Assembly: GCF_023016805.1 (NCBI RefSeq)
Contig: NZ_JALKCH010000016.1
Span: forward strand, 22,989-86,988
Direction of reading: 5' to 3'
DNA: 64,000 nucleotides
Origin: Ancylobacter crimeensis
Lineage (GTDB): Bacteria > Pseudomonadota > Alphaproteobacteria > Rhizobiales > Xanthobacteraceae
Under the pieces are notes generated by a model, which ran no database searches, was not told the DNA's origin, and worked only from the letters and a program-made list of their open reading frames with translations. Below are positions 34,475-42,701 of the stretch, piece by piece. Position 1 is the stretch's first letter. Every line of letters begins with the position of its first letter. The position numbers and the translations under genes were made by a program.

Positions 34475-36142
34475 ATGTCGTTCAACACCGTCACGTCCTC
34501 CTTCAAGGTCACCCGCCGCCGCCGTTCCCCGCTCATGGAAGCGGTGCGGCTGGGCCTGATCGCGGGAGCGGCCCTCGTCGCCTTCGCATTGATCGGGGCC
34601 TATTCCGCGATGGACAAGCGCGCGGTCATCGAGGGCACGGTCACGCTCTCGCAGCTCGCGAGCCTGCTCATCGTCTTCGCCGCCGGCCATGTGGCGGCAC
34701 GCGATGCCCGCTCCGGCACGAGCGCGGCGCTTCTCAACGCCGTCGTCGCCGGGCTGGTCGCCGGGGCCTGCCTGTCGGTTCTGGTGTGGCTCATCATGGC
34801 CGTCAACCTGCGCACGACGCTGGTGGCGGCGAGCCCTGCGCTGGCGAAGGCGCTCAGCCTCGGCGCGCGCATCGCCTCCCTTGAGGCGCTGGCGCAACTG
34901 CCGTTAATCGGGGCGGCTTCCGCTCTCGTCGGCGCGCTGGTCGGCCGGCTGCCGGCGGGGGCGGGCAAGGCGGCGCTCACCGGGCTTGCCGCCGTCATTA
35001 CCGCGGGGCTGTTCCGCGACGTCTTCGCCAGCATGCTGGAACGCCTGCCGGACCTCACCGGGCCGGACCATGAGGTGTTCGGCTCCGCCGGCCTCAATCC
35101 CGGCGCGGCGGTGGCGCTGTTCTTCCTCGCCGCGGCCTTCGCGCTGGTGCGCGACCGGCTCGCGCTGAAGCGGGGCGGCGTGCCGCGCTCGGGCCTGTCG
35201 CGGCCCGGCCTCGTGCTGCTGATCGCCGGCGTGGTGCTGCTGCCGCTGGTGACGAATGATTTCGTCGCGCAGGTCGCGATGCTGGTCGCGCTCTACATGC
35301 TGATGGGCATGGGGCTGAACATCGAACTCGGTCTTGCCGGCCTCGTCGATCTCGGCTTCGTCGCCTTCTTCGCGGTGGGGGCCTATACGGTGGCGCTGCT
35401 GTGCTCCTCCGGCCCGCTCGCCATCGCCGACGTGTCGTTCTGGGTGGCGCTGCCGGTCGCCATCGTGCTTGCCGCGGTGGCGGGCATGATCTTCGGCCTG
35501 CCGGTGCTTCGGGTGCGCGGCGACTATCTTGCCATGGCGACGCTTGGCCTCGGCGAAATCATCCGCGTGCTGGTGCTCTCGGACGCGCTGTCGCCCTATC
35601 TCGGCGGCTCGCAGGGCATCATCGAGATCGACCATCCCCGCCTGTTCGGCTGGGAGCTGAAATCGCCGGTCGCGCTCTATTATCTGGCGCTGGTGCTGGC
35701 CGGGGTGGTCGCCTTCGTCTCGCTGCGGCTGCAGAATGCGAAGATCGGCCGGGCCTGGCTCGCCATGCGCGAGGACGAGGACGTGGCGCAGGCGCTGGGC
35801 ATTGATCCCGTTGCCTCGAAGCTGCTGGCCTACACCATCGGCGCCGCCTTTGCCGGCGCGGCGGGAGCGGTGTTCGCGGCGCTGATCGGCTCGGTCTACC
35901 CGCATTCGTTCCAGCTTCTGGTCTCGATCAACGTGCTCGCCATCCTCGTCATCGGCGGGCTGGGCTCGCTGCCGGGGGTGCTGGTCGGCGCCATCGTGCT
36001 GATCGGCCTGCCGGAGCTGCTGCGCGAGTTCGGGGAGTTCCGCTATTTGTTCTACGGCATCGCGCTGGTCGCCATGATGCATGTCCGCGCCGAGGGCCTG
36101 TGGCCGGCGGCCTATGCGAAGGAGGGCGTCCATGCATCGTGA
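34475..36142 (+). CDS. livM: Branched-chain amino acid-type ABC permease (LivM-like) with long N-terminal membrane extension
   Basis: The protein has 555 residues, well above the 320-430 usual for LivM. The conserved permease part starts near residue 265 (MLMGMGLNIELGLAGLVDLG) and includes VRGDYLAMATLGLGEIIRVL and RAWLAMREDEDVAQALGID. The first ~240 residues add about six hydrophobic segments without a motif I recognise. GGGGAGGAAGCG precedes the ATG. The stop overlaps the LivG gene by 11 bases. Confidence 0.88.
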   Translation: MSFNTVTSSFKVTRRRRSPLMEAVRLGLIAGAALVAFALIGAYSAMDKRAVIEGTVTLSQLASLLIVFAAGHVAARDARSGTSAALLNAVVAGLVAGACLSVLVWLIMAVNLRTTLVAASPALAKALSLGARIASLEALAQLPLIGAASALVGALVGRLPAGAGKAALTGLAAVITAGLFRDVFASMLERLPDLTGPDHEVFGSAGLNPGAAVALFFLAAAFALVRDRLALKRGGVPRSGLSRPGLVLLIAGVVLLPLVTNDFVAQVAMLVALYMLMGMGLNIELGLAGLVDLGFVAFFAVGAYTVALLCSSGPLAIADVSFWVALPVAIVLAAVAGMIFGLPVLRVRGDYLAMATLGLGEIIRVLVLSDALSPYLGGSQGIIEIDHPRLFGWELKSPVALYYLALVLAGVVAFVSLRLQNAKIGRAWLAMREDEDVAQALGIDPVASKLLAYTIGAAFAGAAGAVFAALIGSVYPHSFQLLVSINVLAILVIGGLGSLPGVLVGAIVLIGLPELLREFGEFRYLFYGIALVAMMHVRAEGLWPAAYAKEGVHAS

Positions 36143-36992
36143 GAGAAAGGACGCGCCGCTGCTCCAGGTGCGGGGGCTGCGCAAGGCCTTCGGCGGCGTC
36201 GTCGCCATCCAGAATGTCGATCTCGATGTCGCCGCCGGCTCGGTCCATGCCATCATCGGCCCGAACGGGGCGGGCAAGACCACCGCTTTCAACTGCATCA
36301 CCGCCTTCGTGAAGCCGACCGGCGGGCGCATCATGCTCGCCGGCGAGCGGATCGACGGGTTGCCGGCCCATGTGGTCGCCCGCCACGGCATCGCCCGCAC
36401 CTATCAGAACGTCCGCCTGTTCCCGAACATGACGGGCATCGAGAACGTGCTGGTCGGTCAGCACCGGCGGCTGCGCGCCACCTTCTGGGAGGCGATCCTC
36501 GGCACCGGGCGGTTCCGGCGGGAGGAGAAGGAGGCCCGCGAGCGGGCGCTGCATTATCTCGACTTCGTCGGCATTCCGCACCGGGCCCAGCACCTCGCCC
36601 GCAACATGCCCTATGGCGACCAGCGCCGGCTGGAGATCGCGCGCGCCCTCGTCGGCGACCCGCGCATGCTGATGCTGGACGAGCCCGCCGCCGGCATGAA
36701 CCCGACCGAAGGCCGCCTGCTGGTGGAGCTGATCGAGCGGGTGCGCGGCGAACTCGGCGTCACCGTGGTGCTGATCGAGCATCACATGCGCGTCGTCATG
36801 GCGGTGGCCGAGCGCATCACCGTGTTCGACCGCGGCGCCATCCTCACCGAAGGCACGCCGGGCGAGATCCAGGCCGATGAGCGCGTCATCGCCGCCTATC
36901 TCGGCCGGCGCTCCGGGCAGACCGGCCCCGCGCCGGAGCCGATCCATGCCGTGCCCGCGGCAATCCCCACGCTGGAGGCGCGACTGGCATGA
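36132..36992 (+). CDS. livG: Branched-chain amino acid-type ABC ATP-binding protein (LivG-like)
   Basis: A 286-residue cytoplasmic ATPase. Walker A is GPNGAGKTT, the signature region reads MPYGDQRRLEIARAL in the LivG manner, and Walker B is LMLDEPAAGMNPTE. The ATG at 36132 lies inside the end of livM, preceded by GGAGGGCGTC. It ends with an ATGA overlap onto livF. It forms a heterodimeric motor with LivF. The C-terminus has a small Pro/Ala-rich tail. Confidence 0.92.
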   Translation: MHRERKDAPLLQVRGLRKAFGGVVAIQNVDLDVAAGSVHAIIGPNGAGKTTAFNCITAFVKPTGGRIMLAGERIDGLPAHVVARHGIARTYQNVRLFPNMTGIENVLVGQHRRLRATFWEAILGTGRFRREEKEARERALHYLDFVGIPHRAQHLARNMPYGDQRRLEIARALVGDPRMLMLDEPAAGMNPTEGRLLVELIERVRGELGVTVVLIEHHMRVVMAVAERITVFDRGAILTEGTPGEIQADERVIAAYLGRRSGQTGPAPEPIHAVPAAIPTLEARLA

Positions 36993-37987
36993 GCAAGGCT
37001 CTGGAAGTCTCCGGCCTCACCGTCGTCTATGGCCAGATCGCGGCGGTGCGCGAGGTGAGCTTCACGGTGGAGGCCGGAGAGATCGCCACCATCATCGGCG
37101 CCAATGGTGCGGGAAAGACCACCATTCTCAACGCGCTGTGCGGGCTGCGCGACGTGCGGGCGGGAACGGTCACGCTCGGCGGGGACGACATCACCCACCT
37201 GCCGCCCCATGAACGGGTGCGGCACGGGCTCTCGCAGGTGCCGGAAGGCCGGCGGCTGTTCGGGCGCATGAGCGTCGCCGAGAATCTGGAGATCGGCGCC
37301 TATGCCCGCAGCGATCACGCCGCCTTCCGCGCCGACCTCGACCATGTGCTGGAACTGTTCCCGCGTCTGAAGGAGCGCTACCGCCAGCTCGCCGGTACGC
37401 TGTCGGGCGGCGAGCAGCAAATGGTGGCGATGGGCCGGGCGATGATGGCGCGTCCCCGCATGCTGCTGCTCGACGAGCCGACCATGGGCCTCGCCCCGCA
37501 GATCGTCGACCTCGTGCTCGACGCGGTACGGCGGGTGAACCGCGAGGGCGTCACCGTGCTCCTCGTCGAGCAGAACGCCTATGGCGCGCTGGAGATCGCC
37601 GACCGCGCCTTCGTGCTGGAGAGCGGCGAGATCACGCTCTCCGGCCACGGGCTCGACCTCATCAACCATGAGCGCGTGCGCGCGCCTATCTGGGACATGA
37701 CGCATGACCATCGCGGCCCTGGACCTGACCCCGTCGCCCCATCCCCCGCAGACCCATCCCCCGCTCGTGGAGCCGGACGCCTTTCGCGCGGCGATGCGCG
37801 AACTGGCCGCCGGGGTCACCGTCATCACCGCGCTCGGGCCGCAGGGGCCGCGCGGGCTGACCGCGACCGCGGTGTGCTCGGTCTCGGCCGATCCGCCGAC
37901 GCTGCTGGTCTGCGTCAACCGCGCGACCGAAGGCCACGCCGCCATCGTCGCGTCGAGGGCGTTCTGCGTGAACGTGACCGCCCATGA
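36989..37987 (+). CDS. livF: Branched-chain amino acid-type ABC ATP-binding protein (LivF-like), probable frameshift near the 3' end
   Basis: The ATPase part (residues 1-235) is normal: Walker A GANGAGKTT, signature TLSGGEQQMVAMGRAM, Walker B LLLDEPTMGLAP. The reading frame should close there, but after ERVRAPIWDM it runs on for about 95 low-complexity residues that overlap the flavin reductase gene out of frame. One extra base near 37680-37686 (a GCGCGC run) would restore the usual ending ERVRAAYLGHDA and a TGA at 37705-37707. That TGA would overlap the reductase ATG exactly as the other genes of this operon do. I believe the true gene ends at 37707; this is a real one-base deletion or a sequencing error. 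Confidence 0.85.
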   Translation: MSKALEVSGLTVVYGQIAAVREVSFTVEAGEIATIIGANGAGKTTILNALCGLRDVRAGTVTLGGDDITHLPPHERVRHGLSQVPEGRRLFGRMSVAENLEIGAYARSDHAAFRADLDHVLELFPRLKERYRQLAGTLSGGEQQMVAMGRAMMARPRMLLLDEPTMGLAPQIVDLVLDAVRRVNREGVTVLLVEQNAYGALEIADRAFVLESGEITLSGHGLDLINHERVRAPIWDMTHDHRGPGPDPVAPSPADPSPARGAGRLSRGDARTGRRGHRHHRARAAGAARADRDRGVLGLGRSADAAGLRQPRDRRPRRHRRVEGVLRERDRP

Positions 37988-38249
37988 GCACCGCCCGCTC
38001 GCCGAGCATTTCGCCGGCCGCGGGGGCTTGCGCGGTGCGGAGCGCTTCGCCCATGGCGCCTGGCGCCGCCTCGTCACCGGCGCGCCGGTGCTGGAGGACG
38101 CCATCGCCGCCTTCGACTGCCGGGTGATGGAGACGATGGAATGGGGCACCCATACCGTGTTCATCGGCGCCGTGGCCGCCACCCACGCCGCTGACCCCGC
38201 GCGTCCGGCGCTGGTCTATCGCGCCGGCGCCTTCCACGCGGCCGGCTGA
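37704..38249 (+). CDS. Flavin reductase domain protein (RutF/HpaC-like)
   Basis: A 181-residue split-barrel flavin reductase. The domain starts near FRAAMRELAAGVTVITA, followed by GLTATAVCSVSADPPTLLVCVN and a late GTHTVFIGAV. It should use NAD(P)H to reduce FMN or FAD for a partner monooxygenase. It is the only obvious reductase for the two LLM monooxygenases and the HpaB-type enzyme. It follows livF in the same operon, probably with an ATGA overlap (see livF), tying transport to oxygenation. Confidence 0.9.
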   Translation: MTIAALDLTPSPHPPQTHPPLVEPDAFRAAMRELAAGVTVITALGPQGPRGLTATAVCSVSADPPTLLVCVNRATEGHAAIVASRAFCVNVTAHEHRPLAEHFAGRGGLRGAERFAHGAWRRLVTGAPVLEDAIAAFDCRVMETMEWGTHTVFIGAVAATHAADPARPALVYRAGAFHAAG

Positions 38250-38263
38250 ACAGGGGCCGTGAC

Positions 38264-39019
38264 ATGACCGATCTGAACGGACAGGTGGCTCTCATCACCG
38301 GAGCGGGCGCCGGCATAGGCTGCGCCATGGTCGCCGCCTTCGTGGCGGCGGGGGCGCGGGTCTTCGCGGTGGACCGCTCGGGCGAGGCGCTGGAGGCGCT
38401 GCGTGCGGGGGTCGCCACGCCGGAGGCGCTCGACACGCTCGAGGCCGATGTCACCGACCCCGCCGCGATCGCCGCCATGCTGGCGGGCGCGCAGGCGCGG
38501 TTCGGGCCGGTGGATATCGTGTGCAACAATGCCGGCATCCTCGACCGCATGATGCCGCTGGACGAGACCGACGACGCGATGTGGGGGCGCGTGCTGGGGG
38601 TGAACCTCACCGCCCCGATGCGCCTCACCCGCGCCGCCCTGCCGGACATGCTGGCGCGCGGGCGCGGCGTGTTCGTGAACACCTGCTCGATCGCGAGCTT
38701 TCAGGGCGGGCGCGGCGGGGTGAGCTATACCGTTTCCAAGCACGGCCTGCTCGGCCTCACCCGCGCGGTGGCAGCGACCTATGGCGCGCGCGGCATTCGC
38801 TGCAACGCCATCGCGCCCGGCTCGGTGAAGACCGACCTTGCCGCCGGCGCGCCGCCCTCGGATGCCGGGTGGGAGCTGCGGAAGAAAGGGCTCGCCACCC
38901 GTCCGCCGCAGGCGGGCGGCGACGACATCGCCCCGGTCGCGCTGTTCCTCGCTTCGGAGGACGCGCGCTACCTCAACGGGGCGCTGATCGTCGCCGACGC
39001 GGGCTGGACGGTCTATTGA
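38264..39019 (+). CDS. Short-chain dehydrogenase/reductase
   Basis: A 251-residue classical SDR with cofactor motif TGAGAGIG, CNNAG near residue 88, and catalytic Ser142, Tyr155 and Lys159 (YTVSK). It lies 14 bases after the flavin reductase and 38 bases before a VOC gene. A hydroxymethyl or aldehyde group on a ring intermediate is a plausible substrate. It is one of two candidates in the window for pyridoxal 4-dehydrogenase. Confidence 0.88.
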   Translation: MTDLNGQVALITGAGAGIGCAMVAAFVAAGARVFAVDRSGEALEALRAGVATPEALDTLEADVTDPAAIAAMLAGAQARFGPVDIVCNNAGILDRMMPLDETDDAMWGRVLGVNLTAPMRLTRAALPDMLARGRGVFVNTCSIASFQGGRGGVSYTVSKHGLLGLTRAVAATYGARGIRCNAIAPGSVKTDLAAGAPPSDAGWELRKKGLATRPPQAGGDDIAPVALFLASEDARYLNGALIVADAGWTVY

Positions 39020-39057
39020 CACGGTACCGTCGCGCGGGCGACGGGGAGGGTGCGTGC

Positions 39058-39417
39058 ATGCCGGTGAAGAAGCTGCAGAACGTCTATGTCGGCACGGCCG
39101 ACATGGCCGCGAGCCGTCATTTCTATGAGGCGGTGCTGGGCCTCGTTCCCAGGTTCGCCGATGGCGAACGCTGGGTGCAATACGACGCGGGCGGCGCGAA
39201 TTTCGCGGTCGGTTCAGTGGAGGAGTATCCCCACGGCGCAGCCGGTGCGGTGGCGGTGTTCGAGGTGCCGGACCTCGACGAACGCCGGGCCAGCCTCGCG
39301 CAAGCCGGCATGCGCATCGTCGGCAGCCGCGACATGGGCAGCCATGGCCGCACCCTTACCGTGGTCGACCCGGCCGGCAATTATCTGCAGCTCTTCGAGC
39401 GCGCGCCCGCACGTTGA
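39058..39417 (+). CDS. VOC family protein (glyoxalase/extradiol dioxygenase fold)
   Basis: A 119-residue single VOC module beginning KLQNVYVGTADMAASRHFYEAVLGL and ending GRTLTVVDPAGNYLQLFE, the classic last strand with a ligand glutamate. GGGGAGGG precedes the ATG at 39058. Such small proteins include glyoxalases, isomerases and dioxygenase subunits. It is last in the Liv-flavin reductase-SDR operon, so it probably acts in the same pathway. The start of the fold lacks the usual first-strand His, so metal binding is uncertain. Confidence 0.82.
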   Translation: MPVKKLQNVYVGTADMAASRHFYEAVLGLVPRFADGERWVQYDAGGANFAVGSVEEYPHGAAGAVAVFEVPDLDERRASLAQAGMRIVGSRDMGSHGRTLTVVDPAGNYLQLFERAPAR

Positions 39418-39430
39418 GGCTTGGCCGGTC

Positions 39431-39475
39431 GCATTTTCTTCGCGCGAACCGGTCTCCACTTCGCTCCGAAAATGC
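39431..39475. repeat. Rhizobiales-type intergenic palindrome
   Basis: GCATTTTC (39431-39438) and GAAAATGC (39468-39475) enclose a CGCGCGAACCGG core. I recognise this as a variant of a palindrome seen many times between genes in Rhizobiales genomes. It lies between the convergent VOC and Inh-like genes and may also act as a terminator. Confidence 0.6.
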
Positions 39476-39476
39476 C

Positions 39477-40322
39477 CTAAGGCCGCACCAGCAGCAGCGG
39501 GCGCTCGGCTTCCGGTACCCGGCTGAAGCCGCCATCCTCCTGCTGGGCGAAGCGCAGCCTGTCGCCGGCGGCGTCGAGCAGCAGGATGTCGCCGCCGTCG
39601 ATCCGCCAGCTTACCGCGGCGAAACGGCCGAGCAGGGCGCTGCATTCGGGATCGAGAGTCAGGCTTAGCGTGTCCCCGCCCGCCGGCTGCTCGCGCAGGG
39701 TGAGCCGGCACTGCGCGCCGCGGTCCGTGCTGTCGGCCGGCCGGGTGAGCTGCCACGCCCCGGCCAGTTCGGCCGGGGTCGCGCCGGGCGCGGTTTCCGC
39801 CAGTGCCGGATTGACGAGGAAATACACCCCGTCATCCTCGCGCAGCGCCTCCCAGATCCCGCCCATGCCTTCCGTGAATTCGGCGATCAGCTTGTTCTGC
39901 TTCGTCTCGATCAGGATCGAATCCCCGACGCCGGGCCGCCAGGCGGCGATATCGGCGGCGAAGAGGATGGCGCCGCCACAGGCCTTGCGGTCGAGATCGA
40001 CGCCGAAGCGTCCGTTCGGAAGCTTCGTGCCAAGCAAGGTGAGCGGGCAGACACGGTCGCCATCGGCATTGGTGAGGCGATAATTCCCCGCCAGCGTCTG
40101 CGCCGGCGGCGGCTGGGCCGGGCCGGGAGCCGCGGCGGCATCGTCGCCCGCGTCCTTGTCACCCGCGGGCTGGGCGGCGTCCGGCACCGGCTTCGTCTTG
40201 GAAGCGGCCATGGCGGGCAGGGCGAGCACCAGTGCGAACAGGCCGGCGAACGCGAGCCGGGACAAAGCGATCAGCGAGCGGCGCACGGGCGCGGGAAGGG
40301 TGGCAGCCATGGTCCCGATCAT
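39477..40322 (-). CDS. Exported AprI/Inh-like protein with two Inh-type domains
   Basis: This protein has about 281 residues. A signal peptide (LAFAGLFALVLALPAMAAS) is followed by an Ala/Pro-rich linker and two repeats of an Inh-like beta-barrel: LAGNYRLTN...CPLTL...ACGG near residues 75-125 and LAGAWQLTR...CRLTL...ECSALL near 190-235. Each repeat has a cysteine pair. Inh proteins inhibit secreted metalloproteases in the periplasm; in Rhizobiales such domains are common and mostly uncharacterised. AAGGATGAG before the ATG at 40322 supports this start; an ATG at 40310 is the alternative. Confidence 0.75.
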   Translation of the reverse strand: MIGTMAATLPAPVRRSLIALSRLAFAGLFALVLALPAMAASKTKPVPDAAQPAGDKDAGDDAAAAPGPAQPPPAQTLAGNYRLTNADGDRVCPLTLLGTKLPNGRFGVDLDRKACGGAILFAADIAAWRPGVGDSILIETKQNKLIAEFTEGMGGIWEALREDDGVYFLVNPALAETAPGATPAELAGAWQLTRPADSTDRGAQCRLTLREQPAGGDTLSLTLDPECSALLGRFAAVSWRIDGGDILLLDAAGDRLRFAQQEDGGFSRVPEAERPLLLVRP

Positions 40323-40394
40323 CTCATCCTTCGGGGGAAAGCGCGAGGCGGCGCGGCTTTCCCGGCGCCTCACATCGTCTTCAGGGTGGCCGCG

Positions 40395-41399
40395 TCAGCC
40401 CTTCCGAACAGGCGGAACGGGCGTTTCCGGCACCGGCGTCAGCGGCGGCTCGCCGCCGAACCAGCGGGTGAGATTGTCCACCACGAGCTGGCCCATGGCG
40501 TTGCGCGTCATATGCGTTGCGGACGCGACATGGGGCAGCAGCACCACATTGTCGAGCGCGATCAGCTCGGCGGGCACGTTCGGCTCGTGCTCGAACACGT
40601 CGAGCCCGGCGGCGAGGATGGTGCCGTCCTGCAGCGCCTTCACGAGCGCCGGCTCGTCCACCACCGATCCGCGCGCGACATTGACGAGGATGCCGTTCGG
40701 CCCCAGCGCCTCCAGCACGGCGGCGTCGATCATGTGATGGGTCGAGGCGCCGCCCGGCACGATGACGATGAGCACGTCCACCTTGCGGGCGAGGGCGATC
40801 AGGTCCGGTTCGTAAGCATAGGCGAGGCCCTCGACCGGGCGGCGGGTGTAGTAGGCGATCGGCCGGTCGAAGCCTTCCAGCCGCCGCGCGATGGCCTGCC
40901 CGATCCGCCCCATGCCGACGATGCCGATGCTGCGGTCCCGAAGCGTGGGGCTGAAGGGAAAGCCGCCCTGCGGCCATTTACCGGCGCGCAGATAGCGCTC
41001 CGCCTGCGGCAGCCGGCGCACGGCGGACAAAGTGAGGGCGACCGCGAGGTCGGCCACCTCGTCATCGAGCACGCCCGGCGTGTTGGTGACGACGATGCCG
41101 CGCGCGCCGGCGGCCACCGCATCCACCGAATCATAGCCGACGCCGAAATTGGAGACGATCTCCAGCTTCGGCAGGCGGTCCATCAGCGCGGCGGTGACGT
41201 TGTTGCGCGCGCCCGAGGCGCCGACCCCGGTTGCGATGGCGCGGATGTGCGGGGCCACCGTATCGAGGATCGCCGCGCCCTGCGGCCCGTCCAGCCGGTG
41301 CACGCGGAAATGGGTGTCGAGCTGGCGTTCGATCATCGGCATCAAGGGGCCGGTCTGCAGCAGATCGGGCCGGCTGTCGTCGCTCGCCATGGGCATCAT
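40395..41399 (-). CDS. D-2-hydroxyacid dehydrogenase (NAD(P)-dependent, hydroxypyruvate/glyoxylate reductase-like)
   Basis: A 334-residue protein of the D-isomer 2-hydroxyacid dehydrogenase family. NAD motif GIVGMGRIGQAIARRL is near residue 160. The catalytic Arg is in NVARGSVVDE, Glu in DVFEHEPNVP and His in LPHVASAT. After the cofactor motif YYTRRPVEG suggests NADPH preference (arginines in place of the acidic residue). It could reduce glyoxylate, hydroxypyruvate or other 2-oxoacids. It precedes an EamA exporter on the same strand. Confidence 0.9.
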   Translation of the reverse strand: MMPMASDDSRPDLLQTGPLMPMIERQLDTHFRVHRLDGPQGAAILDTVAPHIRAIATGVGASGARNNVTAALMDRLPKLEIVSNFGVGYDSVDAVAAGARGIVVTNTPGVLDDEVADLAVALTLSAVRRLPQAERYLRAGKWPQGGFPFSPTLRDRSIGIVGMGRIGQAIARRLEGFDRPIAYYTRRPVEGLAYAYEPDLIALARKVDVLIVIVPGGASTHHMIDAAVLEALGPNGILVNVARGSVVDEPALVKALQDGTILAAGLDVFEHEPNVPAELIALDNVVLLPHVASATHMTRNAMGQLVVDNLTRWFGGEPPLTPVPETPVPPVRKG

Positions 41400-41403
41400 C
41401 TCC

Positions 41404-41452
41404 TGGTCGGGTCGGGTCGTTTCAGGTCGGGGCAGGGTCGGGTCAGGTTCGG
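41404..41452. repeat. Short GGTCG-rich direct repeats
   Basis: The 66-base gap between the dehydrogenase and the EamA gene is filled with irregular repeats of GGTCGG/GGGTCGGGTC. It looks like slippage-derived simple sequence rather than a functional site. Confidence 0.4.
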
Positions 41453-41465
41453 AATGTCGCGAAGG

Positions 41466-42461
41466 TCAGTCCGGCACGGTGGCGGCGATGGCGGCCTCGG
41501 CACGTTCCGCCCGCTCGCGCGCGATGAGATAGAGTCCGGAAGCGATGACGATGGCGGCGCCGACGAGCGTCGTCGCGGTGGGCACCTCATTGAAGACCAG
41601 CCAGCCGGCCAGCACCATCCAAACGATCTGGGTATAAAGGAACGGCGCCAGCACCGCCGCCGGGGCGTTGCGGTGGGCGATCACCAGCAGCAGATGGCCG
41701 AGCCCGCCATAGATGCCGGTGAGGCCGAGATTGACCAGCACCGTGCCGCCCTGCGGCGTGCTCCAGAAGAAGGGCAGCGCCAGCGAGGTGAGACCGGCGC
41801 CGAGCGCGCAGGAATAGAACATCGTCGTCGCGGTGGAATCGCTCGCCGCGAGCTGGCGCGTGGTGATCGCGTAGAAGGCGTAGCAGACGGCGCTGGCGAG
41901 CGAGGCGAACACTGCCGGGTGCAGGCTCTGCGTGCCCGGCTGCACCACCAGCAGCACGCCGGCAAAGCCCACCATGACCGCCAGCCATCGCCGCGGCCCG
42001 ATCCATTCCCCCAGCATCGGCCCGGCGAACAGGGCGACGAAGAAGGGCATGGAGAAGGTGATGGAGATGGTCTGGTTGAGCTGGAGATATTGCAGGGCGA
42101 AGAAATTGCCCAGCGTGGTGCCGAGAAGCAGCAGCGAGCGCACCACCTGCAGCACGGGTCGCCGGGTGTGCCACACGCCGGGCATGACCCACGGGTTCAG
42201 GACGGCGCAGGACAGCACGAACTGGCCCATATAGCGCGCCCAGACGATCTCCATCGCGTTGACGTGGCCGCCGAGCCATTTCACCGTCGCGTCCAGCGTC
42301 GCGAACAGCACGAAGGCGGCCAGCATCAGCCCGATGCCGGCGAGGCGGTGCCGGCCGGGGAGCGGGAGTGCGGCATGGGGGGAATCGGCAGGACGCGCCG
42401 GCGGGACGGCAGCACCGGTGGAATCAGCGGGAGAGAGGGACACGCGGCAGGCCCGAAGCAT
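41466..42461 (-). CDS. EamA family transporter (DMT superfamily)
   Basis: A 331-residue membrane protein with about ten hydrophobic segments in two EamA repeats, starting near LAGIGLMLAAFVLFATLDATVKWL and ending ATTLVGAAIVIASGLYLIA. GEWIGPRRWLAVMVGFAGVLLVV marks the repeat boundary. The N-terminal 35 residues are Pro/Ala-rich and the start may be later. It likely exports a small metabolite. It precedes the 2-hydroxyacid dehydrogenase on the same strand; a joint function is possible. Confidence 0.87.
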   Translation of the reverse strand: MLRACRVSLSPADSTGAAVPPARPADSPHAALPLPGRHRLAGIGLMLAAFVLFATLDATVKWLGGHVNAMEIVWARYMGQFVLSCAVLNPWVMPGVWHTRRPVLQVVRSLLLLGTTLGNFFALQYLQLNQTISITFSMPFFVALFAGPMLGEWIGPRRWLAVMVGFAGVLLVVQPGTQSLHPAVFASLASAVCYAFYAITTRQLAASDSTATTMFYSCALGAGLTSLALPFFWSTPQGGTVLVNLGLTGIYGGLGHLLLVIAHRNAPAAVLAPFLYTQIVWMVLAGWLVFNEVPTATTLVGAAIVIASGLYLIARERAERAEAAIAATVPD

Positions 42462-42701
42462 GCGGGGAACGGGCCCTCTCTATAAGCCTGACGCCGTTGC
42501 AGCGCGAGTGCCGCTTTGGGCGGAAACGGACCTTCGCGCAGGCCCGCGGTGAGCAGGCGGGCACAAGGGCTTCGTTGCCGTGCTGTCGGCAGGGGGCACG
42601 CTCCTGCGTCCTTGGCAGAGAGCGGCGCGAGAGGCAGGATGGCCCCGTGCCGCCTCCCCCAAGGGAGGCAACCCGTTGAAGGAGCGAGTCGGAGGAGCGA
42701 C

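Noticed and set aside
41404..41452. Functional regulatory array in the GGTCG repeats
   Set aside because: The repeats are irregular and look like simple-sequence slippage.
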